A stretch of 64,000 bases of DNA from Vallicoccus soli (GTDB lineage: Bacteria > Actinomycetota > Actinomycetes > Motilibacterales > Motilibacteraceae): assembly GCF_003594885.1 (NCBI RefSeq), contig NZ_QZEZ01000001.1:124001-188000 (forward strand). Reading direction: 5' to 3'. The position numbers and the translations under genes were made by a program. Position 1 is the stretch's first letter. Each line of letters starts with the position of its first letter. This document shows positions 51,994 through 64,000 of this stretch, in pieces. The notes below the pieces were generated by a model, which saw only the letters and a list, made by a program, of their open reading frames with translations, searched no databases and was not told the origin of the DNA.

Positions 51994-52443
51994 CTAGGGC
52001 GCGGCGAGGGCCGGCACGGCCAGGTCGTCGTGGGCGAGGGAGCCGTCGTCGCCGCACCGCAGGGCGGCGTCGGCCACGGCCAGCGCCGCCACGGGGTCGG
52101 CGTCGTCGAGCAGCACGGCCGCGCCGGTGGCCGCGACGCGGCGCACCGCGGCGAGGACGTCGCGTCGCTCGGCCGCGGCGAGCCCGGCCGAGGGCCGTAC
52201 GGCGAGGAGCACCGGCACGCGCTCCCGGCAGGCCTCGTCGAGGGCCGCGACGCGCGCGGCCGCGGGCTCGCCCGGGGCGGGCTCGACGCGCAGCACGCCA
52301 CGCACGGCGTGCCCGCCGGCGCAGCGCGCCGCGCGGGGGTCGAGCGCGGAGCGCACGCGGTCGCGGGCGCCCTCGGGCCCCAGCAGGACGGTGACCTGGC
52401 CGCGCTGCAGGCGCAGGCGCGGCGCGTCGTCGTGGCGGTGCAC
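51994..52443 (-). CDS. Degenerate ABC ATPase-like protein, iron-box regulated
   Basis: 149 residues. The N terminus (RLQRGQVTVLLGPEGARDRV) follows the pattern of an ABC ATPase, but the Walker A Lys is missing (GPEGARDR), there is no signature motif, and AAVLLDDADPVAALAVA occupies the Walker B place. So it is probably catalytically inactive or reduced. GTG with GAGGAG upstream. An IdeR/DtxR box spans 52463-52481, right in front, so it should be induced by iron starvation. It follows the FhuF-like gene on the same strand. Confidence 0.7.
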   Translation of the reverse strand: MHRHDDAPRLRLQRGQVTVLLGPEGARDRVRSALDPRAARCAGGHAVRGVLRVEPAPGEPAAARVAALDEACRERVPVLLAVRPSAGLAAAERRDVLAAVRRVAATGAAVLLDDADPVAALAVADAALRCGDDGSLAHDDLAVPALAAP

Positions 52444-52462
52444 GGCGCTCCTCGGCTCGGGG

Positions 52463-52481
52463 TCAGGGAAGCCTAACCTGA
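52463..52481 (-). promoter_or_regulatory. IdeR/DtxR iron box
   Basis: On the minus strand TCAGGTTAGGCTTCCCTGA agrees with the consensus TTAGGTTAGGCTAACCTAA in 14 or so of 19 positions, with the core AGGTTAGGCT exact. It overlaps the stop region of the FhuF-like gene and lies 20 nt before the downstream gene's GTG. Confidence 0.75.
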
Positions 52482-53240
52482 GCTCCGCCCCGGAGCCAAG
52501 GCCGTGCCCGCCGGCAGCGGGCAGTCGCCGCACGTCCCCCCGCCCGGCAGCCGGTAGTAGAGGCAGCAGGTCGAGCGCCGGAAGCCGCGCGACGCGCCGC
52601 CCGCGCCCCGCAGGGGGTGGCGGGCCAGCAGCCGGTCGACCAGGTCGTGCGCGCGCCCGCCGGCCTCCGCGTCGTGGCGGGCCAGCACCGCGGCCGCGCC
52701 CGCGAGCCCCGAGGCGACGTTCCCCAGGAGCAGGGCCCGGGCCAGGGGGGCGACCCGCCGCGCGGTGCGCGCCAGCGGCACGAGCAGGGGCTCGACGAGC
52801 TGCTCCTGCAGCGCGTCGGCCAGCCGGGGCGCGCCGCCGGTGGCGGCCCACGACGTACCGGGGTCGAGGCGCAGGGCCACGGGGCCGGGTCCCGCGTCGC
52901 GCCACCGGAGCCCGTCCGGCTGCGGGACCATGCCGTGCAGCGCCGCGAGGCCGAGGACGGGCGCGCTGAGCCGCGCTGCGACGCCGAGGACGACCACGGA
53001 CGCGGCCACGCGCTGCTCGACCTCCCCCGGCGCCAGCCCGGCGAGGCGGGCGAGCAGGGCGCGGCCCGCCTCCACCCGCCCCCGCAGGAGGGCCTCGTCG
53101 GCGACGAGCGCGCCGACCGGCCGCCACCCGCCGGGCGGATCGCCCGGCCCGGGTCCCTCGAGGATGAAGAACGGCCCCGCGCCCCCGAGGGAGCGCAGGG
53201 CCGTCGCGAGGTCCTGCGGGGCGGGACCGGCCTCAGGCAC
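52473..53240 (-). CDS. FhuF-like [2Fe-2S] ferric-siderophore reductase
   Basis: 255 residues. The C-terminal motif CCLYYRLPGGGTCGDC (Cys-Cys-x10-Cys-x2-Cys) is the [2Fe-2S] ligand set of FhuF-type reductases. The alpha-helical N domain carries LLGNVASGLAGA, matching the family. It would release iron from ferric siderophores in the cytoplasm, serving the FecCD-type importer found near 43-45 kb. GTG start overlaps the cbtA gene by 8 bp, so it is translated from the cobalamin-riboswitch mRNA. Confidence 0.9.
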   Translation of the reverse strand: MPEAGPAPQDLATALRSLGGAGPFFILEGPGPGDPPGGWRPVGALVADEALLRGRVEAGRALLARLAGLAPGEVEQRVAASVVVLGVAARLSAPVLGLAALHGMVPQPDGLRWRDAGPGPVALRLDPGTSWAATGGAPRLADALQEQLVEPLLVPLARTARRVAPLARALLLGNVASGLAGAAAVLARHDAEAGGRAHDLVDRLLARHPLRGAGGASRGFRRSTCCLYYRLPGGGTCGDCPLPAGTALAPGRSSG

Positions 53241-54036
53241 CGGCGGGCACGGGGGGAGCCGTCCGGTGGGCGCCCCGGCCGCGCAGGTGCCGGTCCACGA
53301 GCGCGCCGGTCACCAGGCCCAGCGCAGCCCAGAGCACGGCCTGCACGGCGAGCGTGCTCACCCGGAAGCGCCACAGGACGTCGGCGGGGAAGCCCTCGCT
53401 GGACACCTGCTGGTCGGGCAGCAGCAGCGCGACCAGGGCGCAGCCGACGACGTACGCGCCGACCGCCACCAGCACCGCGTCCCAGCGGCCGAGCCGCGGC
53501 ACGAGCGCCCCGGCCAGCACGGCCGCGGCGACCGCGAGGGCGACCGAGGCCGCGACCATGGCGAAGTACGTCGCCGTGCGCGTCCCGATGCTGTCCGGGT
53601 CGCCCACCGCGGGCGGGTTCGCCGGCTGCACGAGGAACGGGACCAGGTAGACGGCGACGAAGCCGACCAGCGCGAGCACGCCGGCCGTCGAGCGGGCGCC
53701 GGTGAGCCCGAGCGCGCGGAGCCGGCCGGAGGCGGCGCCCAGGACGAGGGCGAAGACGCCGCCGAGCGCCACGCCGTACAGCGTCGTGGCGGTCAGCAGG
53801 CCGACCCCGCTCTGGGTGGAGCGGCTGACGAGCTCCTCGTCGTCGGTGCCGGGCGCCTCGTCGGTGCCGGTGGCGGCGCCGTGGTCGTGGGCGCCGTGGT
53901 CGTGGCCGCCCGCCGCGCTCTCGACCGCGATGGCGTCGCGGAGCGGGGCCTCGCCGTAGGACCAGGCGACCACGAAGGCGAGCAGGCCCGCGACGAGCCC
54001 GGCGAGCAGGCCGCGGACGAGCAGGGTGCGTGCCAC
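53233..54036 (-). CDS. cbtA: CbtA-family cobalt transporter subunit
   Basis: 267 residues with five to six helices and the CbtA pattern: first helix LLVRGLLAGLVAGLLAFVVAW, then the His-rich segment GGHDHGAHDHG (about 43-53), a likely Co2+ entry site. It is the membrane subunit of the B12-regulated CbtAB importer. It lies 11 bp after cbtB, and the FhuF-like gene overlaps its end. Confidence 0.92.
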   Translation of the reverse strand: MARTLLVRGLLAGLVAGLLAFVVAWSYGEAPLRDAIAVESAAGGHDHGAHDHGAATGTDEAPGTDDEELVSRSTQSGVGLLTATTLYGVALGGVFALVLGAASGRLRALGLTGARSTAGVLALVGFVAVYLVPFLVQPANPPAVGDPDSIGTRTATYFAMVAASVALAVAAAVLAGALVPRLGRWDAVLVAVGAYVVGCALVALLLPDQQVSSEGFPADVLWRFRVSTLAVQAVLWAALGLVTGALVDRHLRGRGAHRTAPPVPAGA

Positions 54037-54047
54037 GCTCCCCCGCC

Positions 54048-54290
54048 TCAGTGGCAGGGGAAGCCGAGCAGGTGGCGGCCGTCGTGCACGAACTCGTGCA
54101 CGGCCTCGCCGGAGACCAGCGACGTGGCGCCCTGCTCGGCGCCGACGAAGTAGACGAGGACCAGGCCCAGCACGGCGGCGAAGAGCGCCCAGGGCAGGAG
54201 CTCGCGCACCGGCACGGTCGGCAGGCTCGGGGCCTCGACCGCGGTGCCGGTCAGGGCCGGGCCGGGCAGGGGGAGGGAGGGGCTGGACAC
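54048..54290 (-). CDS. cbtB: CbtB-family small cobalt transporter subunit
   Basis: 80 residues, one membrane helix (LLPWALFAAVLGLVLVYFVG) and the family C terminus HEFVHDGRHLLGFPCH with its conserved His and Cys. GTG at 54290 has GAGGAGG upstream. It is the first gene after the cobalamin riboswitch. Confidence 0.92.
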   Translation of the reverse strand: MSSPSLPLPGPALTGTAVEAPSLPTVPVRELLPWALFAAVLGLVLVYFVGAEQGATSLVSGEAVHEFVHDGRHLLGFPCH

Positions 54291-54331
54291 GGGGGCCTCC
54301 TCGGGATCGTGCGTCCCGTCGTGGGGTGACC

Positions 54332-54432
54332 GGCGGCGGAGGGTCTGACTCCCGGTCCTCGGCGCGCTGGGCGCCGGGGGCCGGACACAGTGGCGCGACC
54401 GTGCCGAGGTTTCATCGGCTTCCTCCACCGCC
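54332..54432 (-). ncRNA. Cobalamin riboswitch
   Basis: On the minus strand the segment reads GGAAGCCGATG, then GGCACGGTCGCGCCACTGTG (B12-box type) and GAGTCAGACCC (54351-54341). The outer stem pairs GGCGGTGGAGG (54432-54422) with CCTCCGCCGCC (54342-54332), 11 bp with one G-U. At 101 nt it is shorter than common AdoCbl classes. The ribosome site of cbtB lies about 30 nt downstream. Cobalamin would lower cobalt uptake through cbtB-cbtA and, in the same mRNA, the FhuF-like gene. Confidence 0.88.
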
Positions 54433-54564
54433 GCGCTGCGGAGGGCGAACGTACGCCACCGCCGCTCCGGCCGTCCACCCCCGTCCCCGCCCGGGCCCGG
54501 GTAGCGCCGCGGCGCCCGACCGGGGCGGTGGCCCGGCCGGGCGCCGCGGGCGCCGTACGGCCGC

Positions 54565-54771
54565 TCAGCCGTCGGTCGGGCCGCCGAGCTGGCCCTTGAG
54601 CTCCTGCATCACCGTGTTCGGGCCGTCCACCTCGCGCACGCCCTTGAGGGCGTCCACGAGCTCCTGGTCGGCACCGTTGGACTGGGCGAGCTCGGAGAGC
54701 GCCGCGCCGTCCATGGGGTAGTTGGCGCCCTTGAGGGCCTTCTGCACTTCGGTCACCTGGAATCCAGCCAT
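54565..54771 (-). CDS. DUF2795 protein
   Basis: 68 residues, VTEVQKALKGANYPMDGAAL with following Leu-rich helix, the DUF2795 pattern. Small, helical, soluble. ATG at 54771. Function unknown. No operon partner. Confidence 0.85.
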   Translation of the reverse strand: MAGFQVTEVQKALKGANYPMDGAALSELAQSNGADQELVDALKGVREVDGPNTVMQELKGQLGGPTDG

Positions 54772-54862
54772 GCGCCGGACGTACCCCCGCCGCGCGGGGC
54801 GAACCGCCCGCGCCCGGCCGCCGCGCCGGTGCGGCGCACCGCCGGGCCCCGGGTCCGGGACC

Positions 54863-54876
54863 GGGACCTAGGGCCC
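54863..54876. promoter_or_regulatory. DosR-type box upstream of the PPOX gene
   Basis: GGGACCTAGGGCCC agrees with the DosR core GGGACTWWAGTCCC in 11 of 14 positions. It is 37 nt from the GTG at 54913. A DevR/DosR-type regulator is encoded 3 kb downstream. Confidence 0.5.
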
Positions 54877-54912
54877 TGGCCGCGGTGCGGCGCGGGGGGC
54901 ACCGTCGGGGGC

Positions 54913-55332
54913 GTGGACGCGGAGATGACGATGATGGAGCGCGCGGAGTGCCTCGCGCTGCTCGCGGACCAGCAGGTGGGACGGGTCGTGCACGGGGGCG
55001 GTCCGCTGCCCGCGGTCGTCCCGGTGACGTACGCCCTCGACGGCGAGGACGTGCTGCTGCGCACCCTCGCCAGCTCCCAGCTCGCCGCGGCGGTGGGCCG
55101 AGTCGTGGCGTTCGAGGTCGACGAGGTCGAGCCGGCGCTGCGGGCGGGCTGGAGCGTGGTGCTCCAGGGGCGCCTCGAGCGCGTCACCGGGCCGGAGCAG
55201 GCGGAGCGGGCCGAGCGCCTCGTCGAGGCCTGGGCGCCCGGCCCGCGCGACCTGCTCCTGCGGGTGCGCCCGACCCTCGTCAGCGGCCGGCGCATCCGGC
55301 CCGCCACGGGCGCCCGGGCGCGGACGGGCTGA
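54913..55332 (+). CDS. PPOX-fold protein (pyridoxamine 5'-phosphate oxidase-like)
   Basis: 139 residues from GTG at 54913 (an ATG at 54925 is possible). Family core: LADQQVGRVVHGGGPLPAVV, VPVTYALDGEDVLLRT, and AFEVDEVEPALRAGWSVVLQG. This is the flavin-reductase-like split barrel found in DosR regulons. Cofactor (FMN, F420 or heme) unknown. A DosR-type box stands in front. It faces the 10-bp repeat array. Confidence 0.85.
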   Translation: MDAEMTMMERAECLALLADQQVGRVVHGGGPLPAVVPVTYALDGEDVLLRTLASSQLAAAVGRVVAFEVDEVEPALRAGWSVVLQGRLERVTGPEQAERAERLVEAWAPGPRDLLLRVRPTLVSGRRIRPATGARARTG

Positions 55333-55390
55333 GGGTCCCCGCCGGTGCCGCCGGCGCCGGGCCGCTCGCGGCGGCCCGGGTCGCTCCGGC

Positions 55391-55830
55391 CTGCTCGGGC
55401 CTGCTCGGGCCTGCTCGGGCCTGCTCGGGCCTGCTCGGGCCTGCTCGGGCCTGCTCGGGCCTGCTCGGGCCTGCTCGGGCCTGCTCGGGCCTGCTCGGGC
55501 CTGCTCGGGCCTGCTCGGGCCTGCTCGGGCCTGCTCGGGCCTGCTCGGGCCTGCTCGGGCCTGCTCGGGCCTGCTCGGGCCTGCTCGGGCCTGCTCGGGC
55601 CTGCTCGGGCCTGCTCGGGCCTGCTCGGGCCTGCTCGGGCCTGCTCGGGCCTGCTCGGGCCTGCTCGGGCCTGCTCGGGCCTGCTCGGGCCTGCTCGGGC
55701 CTGCTCGGGCCTGCTCGGGCCTGCTCGGGCCTGCTCGGGCCTGCTCGGGCCTGCTCGGGCCTGCTCGGGCCTGCTCGGGCCTGCTCGGGCCTGCTCGGGC
55801 CTGCTCGGGCCTGCGCTCGGGCCTGCTCGG
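55391..55830. repeat. 10-bp tandem array, 42 perfect CTGCTCGGGC units
   Basis: From 55391 to 55810 the unit CTGCTCGGGC occurs 42 times without a change; a few imperfect units follow to about 55850. As 10 is not a multiple of 3, all six frames stay open and give repeats such as A-C-S-G-L-L-G-P-A-R. The array lies between convergent genes and is not part of a supported gene. The + strand has GGG every 10 nt, so G-quadruplexes (G3-N7) are possible. Confidence 0.95.
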
Positions 55831-55871
55831 GCCTGCTCCGGCTGCTCCGGGGCCGCGCTGGTGCGGGCCGC

Positions 55872-56324
55872 TCAGAGGTACCCGTGCTGCTCGAAGGCCG
55901 GCGGCAGGGGCGCGGGGACGAGGCGGACCCCCGTGACCCGCTGCGGGATGAGCCTGACCCAGTGCTCGTGCGGGCCGGGGGCCCAGGGCTCGAGGCCCGT
56001 GGCCGCGCTGGCCCGCACGAGCGCCTCGTCGTGCTCGGGGCCGAGGACCTCGGCGAGCCCCCGCACGAGGACCGACCAGCCCGCCTCGTGCACGGGGTCG
56101 ACCTGGTCGACCTGCAGCGAGGCGTTCGCGTGGTCGGCGGCGTCGAGCACCAGCCCGGGCGCGAGGCGCAGCACGACGACCCGGTCGTGCAGGGCGTAGT
56201 TGACCGGGTGGACGACGGGCCAGTGCCCCGCGACGACCGCGAGCCGGCCCACGCGCTGGGAGGCGAGCAGGGTCCAGCAGGCGTCGGGGTGCAGGTGCAG
56301 GCGCTGCGCGCCGTCCGCGCTCAC
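55872..56324 (-). CDS. PPOX-fold protein
   Basis: 150 residues, with the family pattern CWTLLASQRVGRLAVVAGH, VHPVNYALHDRVVVLR, DQVDPVHEAGWSVLVRG. The second PPOX-like gene of this region. GTG overlaps the universal stress gene stop by 4 bp. Related proteins are in the DosR regulons of mycobacteria, where their substrates are unclear. Confidence 0.88.
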   Translation of the reverse strand: MSADGAQRLHLHPDACWTLLASQRVGRLAVVAGHWPVVHPVNYALHDRVVVLRLAPGLVLDAADHANASLQVDQVDPVHEAGWSVLVRGLAEVLGPEHDEALVRASAATGLEPWAPGPHEHWVRLIPQRVTGVRLVPAPLPPAFEQHGYL

Positions 56325-57181
56325 GGCGCGCTCCGGCGGGCCACCGCGACGGGGCACTCGGCGCGACGGAGGACCGCGCGGCTCACGGAGCCGAGCAGCA
56401 TGCCCGCGAAGGCGCCGCGCCCGTGCGAGCCGACGACGAGCAGCCGCGCGCCGCGGCCGGCGTCGACGAGGGCCGGTACGGGGTGGGCGGCCACGACGCA
56501 CTCCTCCACCCGGACGTCGGGGTGGCGCTCGCGCACCCCGGCCACCGACTCCGAGACCCAGCACCGCGCCTCCTGCACCAGCTGGGTGCGGAAGTCCTCG
56601 TGGACCCAGAGCTCGAGCGGGGCGGTGACGGCCATGACCACCTGCAGGAGCGCGCCCGCCGCGGAGGCCTGCTCCGCCGCGAACGGCACGGCGTCGAGCG
56701 AGCACGCGCTGCCGTCGACGCCCACGACGACCCGCTGGGGGCCCGTGCCCGCCGGGAGCGGGGAGCGGACGACGACGAGGGGGCACCGGCTGCGCGCCGC
56801 CAGGTGGGTGACGAGCGAGCCGACGCCGCGCGCGCCGACGAGGGACTCGTGCGCACCGAGGACGAGCACCGCCGAGCGCCCGCTCTCCTCGACGAGCTCG
56901 GGCACCCGCCCGCCGCGGCGCTCCACGACCTCGACCCGCAGGTCGGGGGCGACGGCCGCGACGTGCGCCTGCGCCTGCTCCAGGGCCTTGCGCCCCTGCT
57001 CGAGCAGCAGCCCGTAGAACGCCCCCGGCACCGGCGCGAGCGCCGCCTCGTGCGCGGCGAGGTCCGCGACGTTGACGAGCCGCAGCGGCACCCTGCGCCG
57101 CGACGCCTCCTGCACCGCCCAGTCCAGCGCGTGCGCGCCCGTCCCGCCCCCGTCGACCCCGACGGTCACCCTCTGCTGCAC
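56321..57181 (-). CDS. Universal stress protein, two USP domains
   Basis: 286 residues. Domain 1 (about 4-140) begins VTVGVDGGGTGAHALDWAV; domain 2 (about 148-280) begins RVVVGVDGSACSLDAVPFA and ends VVGSHGRGAFAGMLLGSVSRAVL, the ATP-binding G-x2-G-x9-G-S pattern; the first domain has VLGAHESLVGARGVGS, more diverged. Class as in DosR-regulated USP. Translationally coupled to the PPOX gene. Confidence 0.92.
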   Translation of the reverse strand: MQQRVTVGVDGGGTGAHALDWAVQEASRRRVPLRLVNVADLAAHEAALAPVPGAFYGLLLEQGRKALEQAQAHVAAVAPDLRVEVVERRGGRVPELVEESGRSAVLVLGAHESLVGARGVGSLVTHLAARSRCPLVVVRSPLPAGTGPQRVVVGVDGSACSLDAVPFAAEQASAAGALLQVVMAVTAPLELWVHEDFRTQLVQEARCWVSESVAGVRERHPDVRVEECVVAAHPVPALVDAGRGARLLVVGSHGRGAFAGMLLGSVSRAVLRRAECPVAVARRSAP

Positions 57182-57235
57182 AGCCCCTCCCGGTGCTCCT
57201 CGTGGTCCCCGTGGTCCCCGTGCCCGCTCGTGCGG

Positions 57236-57769
57236 TCAGCCGACGCGGGAGGGCGCCAGCGCCCGCCCGATCCCGGCGGCCCAGTCCTCGACCTGCGCCC
57301 AGTCGCGGAAGTCGCCCTCGGGCGCCCGCAGCGCGCGCAGCACCGCCCGCTCCGCGAACGACAGCCGGGCGCGCTCCACGCGGCCCGGCAGCACGCGGTG
57401 GTCGCGGGCCGCGGTGCTCGCCAGCACCCGCTCCACGTCGACCGGCTCCCCGACCGGGTACGGCGGGTCCCCGACCGGTCCGCTCGAGAAGAGCCAGACC
57501 GGCCGCAGGACCAGCTGCGCGCTGAGGCGCAGGGCGAGGGCGCGGGCGGGGGCGAGCCAGTGCCCCGCGTACACCGCGCTGCCGAGCACGACCGCGTCGT
57601 AGCCGTCGACGGCGCCGACGTCGTCGGGCCGCACGAGGTCGACGTCGTGCCCCCCGGTGCGCAGCACCTGGGCGACGCGCTCGCCGATCTCGGCGGTGGC
57701 CCCGTGCTTGCTGGCGACGCTCACCAGGACGCGGGCGCCGGCCGGCGCGCGCGGTGGGGTGGGGTGCAC
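57236..57769 (-). CDS. Flavodoxin-domain protein
   Basis: 177 residues with FMN phosphate loop SVASKHGATAEIGERVAQVL and VVLGSAVYAGHW, typical of flavodoxin-like (HemG-type) proteins. GTG with GAGGAGG upstream. Related genes sit in hypoxic regions of actinomycetes. Diverges from devR; a DosR-type box lies between them. Confidence 0.9.
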   Translation of the reverse strand: MHPTPPRAPAGARVLVSVASKHGATAEIGERVAQVLRTGGHDVDLVRPDDVGAVDGYDAVVLGSAVYAGHWLAPARALALRLSAQLVLRPVWLFSSGPVGDPPYPVGEPVDVERVLASTAARDHRVLPGRVERARLSFAERAVLRALRAPEGDFRDWAQVEDWAAGIGRALAPSRVG

Positions 57770-57824
57770 GGCTCCTCCTCGGGTCGTCTGCTCCCAGGCT
57801 CGCTGCGGCGCCCGTACGGCGGCA

Positions 57825-57838
57825 GGGCCGAAGGTCCC
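57825..57838. promoter_or_regulatory. DosR-type box between the flavodoxin and devR genes
   Basis: GGGCCGAAGGTCCC matches the core GGGACTWWAGTCCC in 11 of 14 positions. It lies 55 nt from the flavodoxin GTG and 36 nt from the devR ATG, so autoregulation of both is plausible. Confidence 0.5.
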
Positions 57839-57874
57839 GGCCCGGCCCCGCCGGCCTGCGGTAGGACTGGGCGC

Positions 57875-64000
<6,126 letters not shown>

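Noticed and set aside
54885-57017. Long plus-strand frame through the 10-bp array
   Set aside because: The repeat keeps every frame open; the flanking parts are shadows of genes on other frames.

Overview
This is a chromosomal window from a very GC-rich actinomycete (Actinomycetota). The GC content is well above 70 %, GTG starts are very common, and neighbouring genes often overlap by 4 bp as GTGA or ATGA. Many gene families are typical of the phylum: DosR/DosS-type two-component genes, CydABCD, DUF222-HNH remnants, PPOX-fold proteins, baeRF and CbtAB. I cannot name the genus; a lineage near Kineosporiales, Geodermatophilales or Motilibacterales would fit, but that is a guess. No tRNA, rRNA, CRISPR array, prophage or intact insertion sequence was found.

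Layout. 1-6.6 kb: tail of a multicopper oxidase, then two large secreted multidomain proteins (ThuA/discoidin/sugar-dehydrogenase/PKD/DUF1080, and cupredoxin plus five Ig-like repeats) that share an unrecognised module. 6.7-11.9 kb: DsbA-like protein, SDR, Yellow/MRJP-like protein, spermidine-synthase-like protein, a hypothetical and an intradiol-dioxygenase-like lipoprotein. 12.4-21.8 kb: cytochrome bd genes (cydABDC) downstream of an HPP membrane protein, a helical protein and a molybdopterin oxidoreductase. 22-27.4 kb: GH15 enzyme, zinc alcohol dehydrogenase, PfkB kinase and small proteins. 27.4-35.5 kb: an eight-gene complex I-like cluster (A, a degenerate B/D-like protein, H, J, K, L, M, N) without E, F, G, I or C. 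35.5-42.5 kb: DUF2254, STAS, ChaB-like, DUF488, sulfurtransferase, MarR-like regulator, and a yybP-ykoY (Mn2+) riboswitch ahead of TerC and a baeRF3-like gene. 42.5-47.4 kb: MFS plus a siderophore-type ABC importer and a GNAT gene. 47.6-51.5 kb: repeat array, a Cys/His-rich metallothionein-like gene with an SmtB-type regulator, cupredoxin lipoprotein and PepSY protein. 51.6-54.4 kb: DUF1540, an IdeR-boxed degenerate ATPase, a FhuF-like protein, and cbtA-cbtB under a cobalamin riboswitch. 54.5-60.7 kb: hypoxia-type region (devR/devS-like pair, three PPOX proteins, universal stress protein, flavodoxin) with a 10-bp tandem array of 42 perfect units. 60.8-64 kb: a DUF222-HNH pseudogene and a second cydDC-like pair running off the window.

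How it fits together. The window is rich in respiration and metal handling. It holds cytochrome bd and its CydDC exporter (plus a second pair), a complex I-like membrane arm, a bis-MGD oxidoreductase, and regulators for Mn, Zn, Fe and cobalamin that can be read from their cis elements or ligand residues. The DevR/DevS region suggests a low-oxygen or redox response.

The most unusual system is the complex I-like cluster. All membrane subunits are present, but the electron-input arm is reduced to one protein with NuoB- and NuoD-like traces and none of the NuoB cluster cysteines. NuoH, NuoA, NuoM and NuoN have also lost residues normally needed for quinone coupling or proton pumping, and NuoJ carries a very Met-rich helix.
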